From: an uncultured Clostridium sp. | Lineage (GTDB): Bacteria; Bacillota; Clostridia; TANB77; CAG-508 | Reading direction: 5' to 3' | Assembly: GCA_902496295.1 (NCBI GenBank) | Contig: CABVAF010000001.1 | Location: 62,001 to 126,000, forward strand | DNA length: 64,000 nt | In this document: positions 26,401 to 33,473 of the stretch, one piece after another | Layout of the letters: every line of letters begins with the position of its first letter | Numbering within the stretch: position 1 is the first letter of the stretch | Made by a program: the position numbers and the translations under genes | The notes under the pieces: generated by a model | Seen by the model: the letters and a program-made list of their open reading frames with translations, nothing else | What the model was told of the DNA's origin: nothing | Database searches by the model: none

Positions 26401-28862
26401 TTCCAAATTCAGGAACTCAAGAACCAGGAAAAACCGAAGATGGTGTTATAAAATGGGTATATGAAGCGGTAGGAGTAATGCCAGCAACAAGTGGAAGTGG
26501 AGCTTATGCAAATGGAACGGATGCATTTTGGGTTGTAAATGCAGCATTAGTAAGAGGTACATATAGTTTTATAGTATTTTCTCACGAAACGGCACATAAC
26601 CAAGATGGATATTATTTCTATGAAGGAATGTACAGGAGGCATCAAACTGGACCAGAAGACCATGCAGACGAAAATATTGCTCAAGACTTAGGAGATGGTT
26701 CTCTTGTATTTAATATAAGAGAAGATTTACCAATAACATCAGATAATTCAAGTAATTTAAAATTAGAAAGAATTAAAGGAGCAGAAAATATCTATACATA
26801 TTATAAAGAAATGTTTGAAACTTACTATGTATTAGATTACTTAACAGGACAAGCATTTTTAAAACTAACACCAGAAGAGCAAGCAAAAGTTGCAGTTCAA
26901 GTATCTTATGATGGCGAAACAGATTATGAAGAAGGTGGACTAATAACAATATATAGTAAACTATCTGCAGAAGAGTTTGAAGAAATGGATTTACAAACTA
27001 TGGAAGACTTATGGGATAATGGTATTGCATTTAGAAATGCAGGAAAAACAGCAAGCTCAGTAGGTGAGGCTACTTATGGTTCTTATTATGGAGATACACA
27101 TTACAGTATTTATTGGTATCAACCACATAATAATAGTGGTAGACCAGATTCACATACTTTCAAGCGTTTAGGATTTGAAATGCTTGGAGTAGGTGGATAC
27201 TCAGATGGATATGTAACCTATCGTTCAACAAAAAGTAGTACGGATTTAGATGCTTTAAGGCAAATAACAAAAAATGATACAATTACTTGGAAACAATATA
27301 AAATGAATAGATATAAAACTGTTGAGCAAAATTTAAGAAATATTCCATATTTTGATGCAGAAGAAGTTATTGAAGCATACAAACTAGCACTTCAAAAAGA
27401 TGCACAAAATGGAAACAGAAACAATACAAATGCTTTAAGAAGAACTTTATATGGAGCTATAAAAAGAGCAACAAAAGACTTCACTACTGGAAATATTTAT
27501 TCAGCTGGTACAGAAATTGAGATTTCCTCTGCACAACAATTTATTGATGTATTAGATTCAGCAGAGTGGGGAAATTATAAGTTAGTAAATGACTTAGATT
27601 TTTCGGACATTGACATAACTGAAAATGCTTATATAACAAATGTATTTGTTGGAAGAATAAATGGAAATGGATATAAAATAAAAGGACTAAAAGCAACATT
27701 ATTTAATTCAATTACATATGCAGAAATACAAGATTTAACTATAGAAAAACCTGAATATGCAGCAAATGGAACAGCAACAATAGCTAATACTTCTAAAAAT
27801 AGTATATTAAATAATGTACTTGTAAATGATAGTAATATAAGTTTACCTTTTGTAAAAACAGTAAATGGTACTTTACAAATATTGGGAAATACAAAAATTA
27901 ATATAGAAACTATTGAAATTTCAACAATAGAGGATTTATTAGAAATTTCAAATACAGAAAATCCTTTAAATAAAAAAAGATCATATATACTTAAAAATAA
28001 CATAGATGTAGGCTCTATAACAGGTGTTGGTGCAATAATAACAGGAACATTTGAAGGTACAATTAACGGAAATGGATATACAATTTCTAATTTAAAAGTT
28101 CCACTAATTTCTACATTAACAGGAAGTATAAGCAATTTAAATATTGAAAATGTAGAAATAATAAAATCTGGTGCAAACAACCTTGCACCAATAGCTGGAG
28201 AATCACGAGGAGCAACGATAAGCGACATAAAGATTAACAATGTAACAATAGAAGGAAGGGACAATATTTCAGCAGTTGTTGGTATAGCAAAAAGTAACAC
28301 AACATTAAACAGAATTTCTGCTACTAATATAAATATAAAAGCATTACACTATTATGCCGGTGGTGTTATAGGACGTTCTTATGACAGTAAACTAAAAGAC
28401 ATTTTAGTAACCGGAAGACTAGAAGTAGCAGATACGCATAATGGTGGTGTAATAGGTGCTTTAAATAGAGATACTATAGAAAATGTGTATGCGGCTGTTG
28501 ATGTAGTAAGAGTACGTGAAGGTGATTCAAGAAACAAAAATGCAGGACTATATGGAGCAATAGAAGCTGGAGCTATTAGTGTAAAGAACGTAATTGTTGC
28601 AGGAAATATGTCAGATACACTATATAAAGTAACACCTGCTACAACAGAAGGAGAAATAAACAACATAGCATCATATCTTAAAAATGTATATGAATATGAA
28701 AATAGCACAGGTATAAATAATAGTGATGTCTCAGATGTAATAAAAAAAGCAACTAGTGATAATTTAAAAGACATGAATTTTTATATAACTACAATGGGTT
28801 GGTCTGAAGATATATGGGATTTTTCAAATGTAACATCTGGAGACATTCCAAAGATTAAATAA
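20478..28862 (+). CDS. Giant M26-like zinc metallopeptidase with cohesin, LPQTG, dockerin and GLUG repeats
   Basis: A 2,794-residue surface protein. In order: signal peptide (to about residue 27); cohesin-like domain (about 30-165); acidic linker; LPQTG (198-202) followed by a membrane helix and Lys-rich stretch; a second hydrophobic helix (about 238-256); dockerin-like pair of Asp-rich loops (about 265-320); four bipartite beta repeats of about 200 residues (about 330-1230, two sharing STNATKF); GLUG-like beta-helical region (about 1250-1475); a large peptidase region with HETAH at 2036-2040 and E2060 twenty residues on; and C-terminal GLUG-like repeats (about 2350-2794). Zinc HExxH plus Glu at this spacing, GLUG repeats and an N-terminal LPxTG are features of M26 (IgA1 protease/Zmp) peptidases. 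The substrate is unknown, probably a host glycoprotein. Start ATG 20478 follows AAGGAG. Confidence 0.85.
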   Translation: MKRIKGIFVLLFVFIIIAIIQLPVQAVESFQTQLTASNIEIKKGEQVEITLNFKDYEEINKGINAYKATLEYDSNLFEKVKTTSFKSLNSWEEFLYNSENNEFIAIKKAGSKTDEAILTLVLKAKENVSPKDTIIKVKDIVASEGKKDIYVNDSQVEIQVIKEQESQKPNVPIDTEDQDTEQNNNNNIPNDDIANGKLPQTGLNPMHTFILIIIELLVIIAIVAYIKMKKLDKKINKKTKMFITILSVGIITTQLVGTIYAVSEKGELNDDGEINYKDVSLLEQHLIDLNKLPDDKLQNADMNSDNKLTVTDLSLLVQKIEKTLDYEVNITSNMDNYYPEKNDEIELKFTAIVSYSAKIEEVTINGENYKVENEPDTSNYFVKIKAQDKSGIQEFKFSKVKLNVGKEVKVDYIEKIDVLKDKPSIENYQIEEIIEDAKLKVLFEVKDNDNSLISAKIQLYEGNTDTNPIKEESIEAGKNEIILDLEEDKEYTLDIYLNYNLDTDELVEHEQDNTGILVISKELKLNIDYKFNFNNIKLYNENGEEVQAYSKNEPIILGFSSTNATKFLPKYIVISGNTYEVSNKENDKYEVKIDAINQTGEYELKIEKVILENGKTFIIENNNIVNIKVQKEKPEVQNVSIEELTNGIQIAFNIKDTDNTITNKKLIIENADGVSIFEKEILNNEFNEVCQIPNDLTKKYVIKIVADYDITTDNSNQQKGQILYEKELTAKAKAIIKNVTVSKMQLEKNEDVTLNYEIETNISNDIEKLVVNNIEAIATKKQDNTYVVTIPVGNNAGKENLELTKVILKDGTKIDVNNVQEIEVLKSIPVVENYAGEDDYDNSKVNLYFDLKDEDNSFISGYVQLVTKDNQIKEKQDITTTGNLQFSLSVVEKEEYTFQVVLTYTRDEGKTEVINDKVILEKPIQMIVNYELNISDIQTKKEKADKETKYFNRDEKIKVIFTSTNATKFVPKSAQINGKEYELVSIGNNQYETLIDAITNVGLAEIKIEKIWMNNAKELEVQKDNVAQIEILKIAPTVNNFGYEETADGKVTVKFEIVDLENTMTNAKVVITDTNKVIYEKDGLKEGQNEVIFDLTSSEEYIVKILADYDLDEDAIETGANEYKDVEIDKEEIQILAELIELKDIISVSLYSKTGDTVEEVRKLNVNDFDESMYIAKINMKELPVFYAEIEEGVVEEGEFKLVLKYNNVVQYDEDTKANKIKVTFGKVNNNIVNNLEIEDIIEIIQDNPTAEINLTNDLDVANVSVSTSTYFQNFQGTFNGNGHTIKNLSKPLFNELKNAEVNGLIIENAKVSEHSGILANKAIGTQINNVHIKDSTMHAGHWNGVGGFVGVAENHTIIENCSANNLKVSGAKRIGGFAGYLNSNSEINNCYIQGTIVSTYDDAVGGLVGESVGAIKIQNTYSNVEMQNVKSTANAGIIGYAGGKNVTLINNISLADGNIGNRIIGANSGYTNNSKNNYEIEESKLASNSDNDKVKVISKYDINEEFFKGTLGWNNEIWRLENVSADKLPTLKNSDPIDKLNQIVKPENEDVYIPDIARLREMSNYDANREIAYHNMNLLIPFYDARLCVEYGNRIDADSILNKQKINMIIPYDSSNNMIVGINTNNYNKIAKIRLVFEDEQTQDYTVEFKKKLEDIATYTIKGLNIGYTYNKFILNTNINTVNEIINQAEGLNYKAQIQTVTPEEESRLYVDYYTQSVKGNLKQVMFAIMSNQDIYNLYLDNEILKQKIKEDMTENSELEKILYTYNYFDKWYHIEMGGIPLSQIIFLNPDMLNKDVEIKDLVDITISQGENVRKTANTVEYYNNILKPKFGNKDIGTFLEYFMKILEDYDNGSDWFTDNFNGMMTERPITGKEDTVRYRAWEMLKVRTHILLPILTAPQEDMYIISAPSQFIFGSLNRYENHVNGNDTAMREDLDQYANYIQNFYETSSTFIKDSEKILNSRVHIQYDTRGGFPNSGTQEPGKTEDGVIKWVYEAVGVMPATSGSGAYANGTDAFWVVNAALVRGTYSFIVFSHETAHNQDGYYFYEGMYRRHQTGPEDHADENIAQDLGDGSLVFNIREDLPITSDNSSNLKLERIKGAENIYTYYKEMFETYYVLDYLTGQAFLKLTPEEQAKVAVQVSYDGETDYEEGGLITIYSKLSAEEFEEMDLQTMEDLWDNGIAFRNAGKTASSVGEATYGSYYGDTHYSIYWYQPHNNSGRPDSHTFKRLGFEMLGVGGYSDGYVTYRSTKSSTDLDALRQITKNDTITWKQYKMNRYKTVEQNLRNIPYFDAEEVIEAYKLALQKDAQNGNRNNTNALRRTLYGAIKRATKDFTTGNIYSAGTEIEISSAQQFIDVLDSAEWGNYKLVNDLDFSDIDITENAYITNVFVGRINGNGYKIKGLKATLFNSITYAEIQDLTIEKPEYAANGTATIANTSKNSILNNVLVNDSNISLPFVKTVNGTLQILGNTKINIETIEISTIEDLLEISNTENPLNKKRSYILKNNIDVGSITGVGAIITGTFEGTINGNGYTISNLKVPLISTLTGSISNLNIENVEIIKSGANNLAPIAGESRGATISDIKINNVTIEGRDNISAVVGIAKSNTTLNRISATNINIKALHYYAGGVIGRSYDSKLKDILVTGRLEVADTHNGGVIGALNRDTIENVYAAVDVVRVREGDSRNKNAGLYGAIEAGAISVKNVIVAGNMSDTLYKVTPATTEGEINNIASYLKNVYEYENSTGINNSDVSDVIKKATSDNLKDMNFYITTMGWSEDIWDFSNVTSGDIPKIK

Positions 28863-28886
28863 TTTCAACACATTTTGACATCTTTC

Positions 28887-28900
28887 ATACTATATAGTAT
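28887..28900. promoter_or_regulatory. Perfect palindrome before the jelly-roll gene
   Basis: ATACTATATAGTAT is a perfect 14-base palindrome directly before AGGAGG of the next gene. TTGACA stands at 28875-28880, but no convincing -10 fits. It may be an operator, or chance in AT-rich DNA. Confidence 0.3.
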
Positions 28901-28915
28901 AGGAGGAATGTCAAA

Positions 28916-29458
28916 ATGTGTTGTTGTAATATATGCAGAACAATAAAAATATTATCAATTATTAGTATAGTACTTCTTTTAAGTTTCTTTTTTCTATTAA
29001 TAATAGTAATTATTAATAACAATGGAGCAATGAATAGTAAGGATATTTTAGTAACAATAGCAAGGTCAGGGGATAATACACAAGTAGGAGATGCTATTAT
29101 AAATTTTGGAGAAAACCAAATTATAGAAGGAAATGCATTAAGCCATGAACCAGGAACTAGTGAAATTCGTATTAATGAAAATGGAATATATCAAGTATCA
29201 TATCAACTAGAAGGAATTGATCAAGGAGCTTCTACAAGATTCAATTTTAATGCTATTTTGTTAGTTAATAACGTACCTTTAACAGATACTTTAAATGAAG
29301 GAGCAGTTCTTAGTGAAGATATAGTAAATAATAGATATACTCTAACTAGTACAGTAATATTAAGGTTAAATGCAGGAGATGTACTACAACTTGGGGCTTT
29401 ATCATTTGAAAATATAACTTATCCAAATGCACGTATGGATATTGAAAAAATTGGGTAA
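28916..29458 (+). CDS. Membrane-anchored jelly-roll (C1q/BclA-like) protein
   Basis: A 180-residue protein: Cys-rich start (MCCCNIC), a membrane helix at residues about 12-34, then a domain resembling the C1q/TNF-like jelly roll found at the C-terminus of BclA-type spore-surface proteins. Supporting segments: INENGIYQVSYQLEG, FNAILLVNNVPL, NNRYTLTSTVILRLNAGDVLQL and the final NARMDIEKIG. There is no collagen-like repeat. It probably forms trimers outside the membrane. It has a strong AGGAGG and its own terminator, and lies 53 bases after the giant peptidase. A spore-surface role is a guess from the fold. Confidence 0.65.
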   Translation: MCCCNICRTIKILSIISIVLLLSFFFLLIIVIINNNGAMNSKDILVTIARSGDNTQVGDAIINFGENQIIEGNALSHEPGTSEIRINENGIYQVSYQLEGIDQGASTRFNFNAILLVNNVPLTDTLNEGAVLSEDIVNNRYTLTSTVILRLNAGDVLQLGALSFENITYPNARMDIEKIG

Positions 29459-29460
29459 TA

Positions 29461-29497
29461 AAAAATACTATCTATAAATAAACTAGATAGTATTTTT
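29461..29497 (+). terminator. Rho-independent terminator
   Basis: AAAAATACTATCTA and its perfect complement around a nine-base loop, with T run on the 3' side. Confidence 0.85.
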
Positions 29498-29571
29498 TAT
29501 TATTTTATACGAAAGTATAGAGTAATTTCATTTTCTATGCTATGATAAGAAAAAATAATGAGGTAATTAAT

Positions 29572-29766
29572 ATGGATAGGTTAGAAAGATTTGAAAAAGC
29601 ACTTTCAGACATTTTGGCAGAATATGATAAACTAGGAAACGAACTAGAAAAACTAAGAAACGAAGATAAGTCTAAAACTACTAAATTTAGAGAATTATTG
29701 GGTAAAAAATTAGTTTATAGTATGATTATTACTATATTTAAACGATATGATTTGATAGACAAATAA
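29572..29766 (+). CDS. Small conserved-looking helical protein, 64 residues
   Basis: ATG 29572 follows GAGG by eight bases and gives a 64-residue protein. The first half is an amphipathic coiled coil (ERFEKALSDILAEYDKLGNEL); the second carries FRELLGKKLVYSMIITIFKRYDL. It looks like a short DNA- or protein-binding helical protein often annotated as hypothetical in Clostridia, but I cannot name a function. An in-frame ATG at 29542 would add ten residues but lacks a ribosome-binding site. Confidence 0.6.
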   Translation: MDRLERFEKALSDILAEYDKLGNELEKLRNEDKSKTTKFRELLGKKLVYSMIITIFKRYDLIDK

Positions 29767-29913
29767 AATATGCAACAATATTGCTTACTTCATAAAGTAA
29801 CATAAAATTAAGAAAAAATTAATTGTTTCTCTAAGAAATTATAGATATAATGCAAAGTAATAAAAATGAAAAAATTATGATTAATAATTTTAGAAGGGGA
29901 ATGATGAGAAGAT

Positions 29914-30864
29914 ATGAAAAACAAAAATAAAGGAAAAAAGAGCTATTTCATATTTTTTCTTTTGATTGTTATTTTATTAGGCACAACACTAACACTATGG
30001 ATAATACAACCTGAAAATTTTCGAGAAATAAAAGATAAAGTCAGAATATTATTTAGTAATCATTATGCAGATACTTCTTATAATGCCAAATCACTTGTTT
30101 TGGTAGATTTGTCTAATGATGAGGATTTTATTTCTAAAAATGTAAATGAAAAACAATTACCTGCTAGTTTAGCAAAATTGTTTGTAATTGAATATGGTGC
30201 AACTTTGGCAGAATTAGAAGATATTGTACCAGCTAGATATGAAGCCATTAGTTTAACAAAAGAAGGGTCATCTGTTGCAGATATAAAAGAAACAAATTAT
30301 TATCTTCATAATTTGTTCGCAGCAATGTTAGTTCCATCTGGAAATGATGCTGCTTATGTAGTTGCAGACTATTTAGGAGGAATTCTTTCTCCAGAATCTA
30401 AAACTAGTAAAGAACGTATAGAAATTTTTATGAAAAAATTAAATGATTATTTGCAAAAACAAGGATATAAAGATACTGTTTTATATGACCCTAGTGGATA
30501 TGATGAAGAGGCGAGTACAACTGTTATAGACCTAAAAAAAGTTGTGAAGAAACTACTAGAATATCAATGGTTTAGAGACATTGTATCACAAAATTTTTAT
30601 ACAGCGACTTTACCAGATGGAAGCGCAGTAACTTGGAAGAACACAAATACTTTTTTGGATACTACATCAGAATACTATAATAAGAATGTAGTTGGTATTA
30701 AAACTGGGTCATTAGCAGATGACTATAATTTAGTAGTACTATATAAAATGCATGGCAAAGAGTTTTTGATATGTAGTTTGGGTTCCCAGTCTGATTCTTC
30801 TAGATACGATGATGTAAATTACATTATTAAAACAATAAATGAATCTAATTACCTAAAAGAGTAA
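29914..30864 (+). CDS. Membrane-anchored S11 serine peptidase (D-Ala-D-Ala carboxypeptidase-like)
   Basis: A 316-residue penicillin-binding-protein-like enzyme anchored by a helix at residues about 11-31. Active-site motifs are intact: S85-L-A-K88, S142-G-N144 and K263-T-G265. It lacks the C-terminal PBP5 domain of the dacF-like protein at 16-17 kb. The LPASLAKLFVIEYG surround differs from DacA/DacF, so this may be a VanY-like or BacA-type accessory carboxypeptidase; substrate specificity cannot be read from the sequence. A purine-rich site (GAGAAG) precedes the ATG. A strong terminator follows. Confidence 0.85.
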   Translation: MKNKNKGKKSYFIFFLLIVILLGTTLTLWIIQPENFREIKDKVRILFSNHYADTSYNAKSLVLVDLSNDEDFISKNVNEKQLPASLAKLFVIEYGATLAELEDIVPARYEAISLTKEGSSVADIKETNYYLHNLFAAMLVPSGNDAAYVVADYLGGILSPESKTSKERIEIFMKKLNDYLQKQGYKDTVLYDPSGYDEEASTTVIDLKKVVKKLLEYQWFRDIVSQNFYTATLPDGSAVTWKNTNTFLDTTSEYYNKNVVGIKTGSLADDYNLVVLYKMHGKEFLICSLGSQSDSSRYDDVNYIIKTINESNYLKE

Positions 30865-30930
30865 TATAAAATTAGATTGTCTAAAATATGAAACAAATAC
30901 TATATCAATAGTTCAAATAATGAAAAATAG

Positions 30931-30975
30931 AACGTATTAGAGGTTGTTTTTTCTAATCTCTGATACGTTTTATTA
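30931..30975 (+). terminator. Rho-independent terminator after the S11 peptidase
   Basis: AACGTATTAGAG and CTCTGATACGTT pair with one G-T around a 15-base loop, followed by TTATTATG. Confidence 0.75.
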
Positions 30976-30998
30976 TGTGATAAAAATTTTATAAAAAC

Positions 30999-31030
30999 TT
31001 GTAACCTTTTTTCAAAAAATGTTATTATGT
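30999..31030 (+). promoter_or_regulatory. Candidate ECF-type promoter
   Basis: TTGTAACCTTTTT begins at 30999, about 70 bases before the sigma gene. The AACC core resembles the -35 element of many ECF sigma promoters, which would fit autoregulation. The -10 is not clear. Confidence 0.35.
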
Positions 31031-31071
31031 ATATGAAAGTTAACTAAAATAAAAGGAGATTTAGATCTAAA

Positions 31072-31623
31072 TTGAAAAGGGAAATTTTAAAAGATTATCG
31101 AATTAATGGAAAGCTAGATATAGACAAATTGTTAGATGACTTCTATGGCTATGTTTATATCATTGTAAAAAATGGAGTTAGTATATACTTAACAGATGAA
31201 GATATGGAAGAAATAATATCTGATGTATTTGTTGCTATCTGGAAAAATAATGAAAGACTTGCTGATACAATAGATGTAAAAGCGTATTTATCAGGTACTG
31301 CAAAAAATATTATAAAAAACAAGTATAGAAAGGCAGAATTAAATTTCTCTATATCTGATTATGAACAACAAATTGTTTGTAATGATAATCTTGAAGAAAT
31401 TACAGAAGAAAAAGAACAAAATGATATCATAAAGAAATGTTTAAAGACATTAAAGAAAGAAGAATATGAAACATTTATAATGTTTTATTATGAGGCAAAA
31501 ACAGTAAAAGAAATTGCAGAAAGACTAAATTGTTCTACTTCAAAAGTAAAGGTAGTTCTTCATAGAGTTAGAAAGAAAATAAAAAGAAATTTAGAAGATG
31601 GAGGTTATGGCTATGGAAAATAA
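31072..31623 (+). CDS. Sigma-70 family (ECF-type) RNA polymerase sigma factor
   Basis: A 183-residue two-domain sigma factor. Region 2 lies near residues 20-80 (EEIISDVFVAIWKN is the typical core) and region 4 near 120-172 (FIMFYYEAKTVKEIAERLN followed by STSKVKVVLHRVRKKIK). Regions 1 and 3 are absent, as in ECF factors. The start is TTG 31072, 13 bases after AAAGGAG. The next gene starts inside its 3' end and encodes a single-pass membrane protein, so the pair looks like a sigma/anti-sigma unit reading an envelope signal. Confidence 0.88.
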   Translation: MKREILKDYRINGKLDIDKLLDDFYGYVYIIVKNGVSIYLTDEDMEEIISDVFVAIWKNNERLADTIDVKAYLSGTAKNIIKNKYRKAELNFSISDYEQQIVCNDNLEEITEEKEQNDIIKKCLKTLKKEEYETFIMFYYEAKTVKEIAERLNCSTSKVKVVLHRVRKKIKRNLEDGGYGYGK

Positions 31624-32326
31624 TGAGCTAAAAGAAAAGATTAGAAAAAATATAAAAGAAGAAATAGCTATATCAAACATCAGAAAGGAGTTTGGTATGA
31701 AAACAAATCAAAATAAAAAATTGATTTATGCCGTTTCATCTGTATGTGCTGTTTTAATATTAACAATAGGAATATTAGTTGCACCAGACATTTTGCCTAT
31801 TAAAAATGAAGACTTTTTGATAGGTGAAGCGGAAAATACTAATAATTGTGAAGAAATAAAAACAAAAGTTGAAATAAATATTAACAAATTGAAAGAATTG
31901 GCAATGACAAGCCTGGATGCAGATGTACAGACTATCACAATGGAAAGTCTACCTGAGAAGTTTACATTTATGAAAAAAATAGTTTTACCAGCGGAATACC
32001 AACTAGAAGGCAGTTATAATATATATGTAAGAAGTGATAGAGAAGTTGCAAAATATGATGTATTACATGACTATGTATTTAATTATAGAAAAAATAGTAC
32101 AAATAGCATAACTATAGCGTTTTCAGAGTTGGAACAACCCCTTAGAGATTACTATATAGATAAAGCAGATAAAGTTTCTAAAATAGGAGATGTAGAGCTT
32201 ATAATATCTCAATGGAAGCAAATGTATATTGTAACTTTTGAATATAAAGGCATCTATTTTGATATTGAAACAACAGGTATAACGGAAAAAGAGCTAGTAG
32301 AAATGCTACAGTCAATTATTCAATAG
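31613..32326 (+). CDS. Single-pass membrane protein, putative anti-sigma factor
   Basis: A 237-residue protein: cytosolic N-terminus of about 35 residues (ENNELKEKIRKNIKEEIA), a membrane helix (about 40-60) and an outside domain with a beta-rich DUF4367-like pattern (LPAEYQLEGSYNIYVRSD, then VELIISQWKQMYIVTFEY). The layout fits an anti-sigma factor with a short cytosolic sigma-binding part. Its start ATG 31613, eight bases after GGAGG, overlaps the end of the sigma gene by 11 bases, indicating translational coupling. No zinc-binding HxxxCxxC motif is seen. The role is inferred from layout and position. Confidence 0.65.
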   Translation: MENNELKEKIRKNIKEEIAISNIRKEFGMKTNQNKKLIYAVSSVCAVLILTIGILVAPDILPIKNEDFLIGEAENTNNCEEIKTKVEININKLKELAMTSLDADVQTITMESLPEKFTFMKKIVLPAEYQLEGSYNIYVRSDREVAKYDVLHDYVFNYRKNSTNSITIAFSELEQPLRDYYIDKADKVSKIGDVELIISQWKQMYIVTFEYKGIYFDIETTGITEKELVEMLQSIIQ

Positions 32327-32352
32327 TGATTAAAACAACCCATCATTAAAAA

Positions 32353-32397
32353 AGAAAAATTACTTTATACCAAGATATAGAGTAATTTTTCTTTTTG
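32353..32397 (+). terminator. Rho-independent terminator after the sigma/anti-sigma pair
   Basis: AGAAAAATTACT and AGTAATTTTTCT, perfect 12-bp stem with a 16-base loop and a TTTTT tail. Confidence 0.85.
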
Positions 32398-32472
32398 TGA
32401 TATAATCAAAATGCAGAGTGGAAATGTAATCGTAAGTAAAAATGTTTATTATAAAAGTGGAAAGATATGGTG

Positions 32473-33231
32473 ATGAATATGAATAAAAAATTAATTGCAA
32501 TTATAATAGGAATTATAATAATTATTATATTGTTAGGAATAATATTTTTAAATAACAATAAAGATAAAAATGATATAGAAAATTCAGATGAATATTTTAC
32601 ATTCTATAATACAGATGATAATATTCTAAGCAATATATCTACAAAAAAAGAAGTAATAGAAACAATTGAGAATACGACTATTCAAGGAGTTGTAGAACTA
32701 AATCGTAATGAACATATTTATATATTTAACGGACAACATTTTGGAGAATATGGATTTGAAATGGAAGAATATACGAGGGCAAATATTGAAAATAAAGGTC
32801 AGGAATGTGTAGATTATTATACATTAAAAAAATATGATACCAGTTATATTGAAGTAGGCGACATTATAATTGCTACTGGAGATTTAACAAGGTACTATAC
32901 AGGAGAACATGATTTAGATACAAAGGATAATCCTATTACGGTATTGAAGTCTGAAGACTATAAAAAGATAAAACAAGAAGCTATTCGTAATGAAAGAGAA
33001 TCAACGATAAGTGTTGGACAATATTATGAAATGGGTAATGAAATTTATTTAAAATATGATGTTTCTGACAACCAATATTCATTACCTTTTGTGCTAAAAT
33101 TTACTATTACAGATGATACACAAGTAATAGGAACCTTAGAAAAGGGAAAGACACTAAAAATACAGTATAAAGACTTAGATGTAGCAATAGAAAGCTTAGA
33201 ACTAGAAGCAATAGAAGTCATAGAAGAATAA
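32473..33231 (+). CDS. Membrane-anchored protein of unknown function
   Basis: About 252 residues: an Ile-rich membrane helix at residues about 6-26, then an outside domain without a recognised family. The domain has two halves, the first with TIQGVVELNRNEHIYIFNG and VGDIIIATGDLTRYYTGE, the second with LPFVLKFTITDDTQVIG. The first is reminiscent of OB-fold-like strands, but this is only an impression. Several in-frame start codons (32467, 32470, 32473, 32479) are crowded together; 32473 is chosen because GGAAAG lies eight bases before it. Confidence 0.65.
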   Translation: MNMNKKLIAIIIGIIIIIILLGIIFLNNNKDKNDIENSDEYFTFYNTDDNILSNISTKKEVIETIENTTIQGVVELNRNEHIYIFNGQHFGEYGFEMEEYTRANIENKGQECVDYYTLKKYDTSYIEVGDIIIATGDLTRYYTGEHDLDTKDNPITVLKSEDYKKIKQEAIRNERESTISVGQYYEMGNEIYLKYDVSDNQYSLPFVLKFTITDDTQVIGTLEKGKTLKIQYKDLDVAIESLELEAIEVIEE

Positions 33232-33337
33232 TAAACACAAATATAAAATAATATTTCAACTAAGTAACAATTAAGCTAATCAATTAGAGTGAAAAAATAA
33301 ATTTTATTTAAATAAATTTTAGAATTTTAAAAAAATA

Positions 33338-33368
33338 TTGACTTAGAGTTAACTTTAAGTGATATAAA
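33338..33368 (+). promoter_or_regulatory. MerR-type promoter with 19-base spacer
   Basis: TTGACT at 33338-33343 and TATAAA at 33363-33368 are separated by 19 bases, and the spacer holds the near-perfect palindrome CTTAGAGTTAACTTTAAG (33342-33359). An overlong spacer with a centred palindrome is the signature of promoters controlled by MerR-family regulators. No merR gene is in the window. Confidence 0.7.
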
Positions 33369-33406
33369 TAATATGGAATAAAAAATATTTTTTATTTCAT
33401 ATTATT
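33367..33406 (+). promoter_or_regulatory. Long hairpin at the start of the DUF362 transcript
   Basis: A 19-bp stem with one G-T pair and a two-base loop begins at the end of the -10 box and is followed by TTTC. It could act as an early terminator or stabiliser, or as a DNA cruciform site. Confidence 0.5.
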
Positions 33407-33473
33407 TTTCACTAAAAAACACATAATAAAAATGCTATAATAAAATTAAAATATAGGAAAGGATGGTTCTGTT

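Noticed and set aside
27629..28300. A 223-codon - strand open frame inside the giant peptidase gene
   Set aside because: It is antisense to a GLUG-repeat region with intact + strand coding. Its hydrophobic, Ser/Ile-rich product is typical of shadow frames in AT-rich genes.
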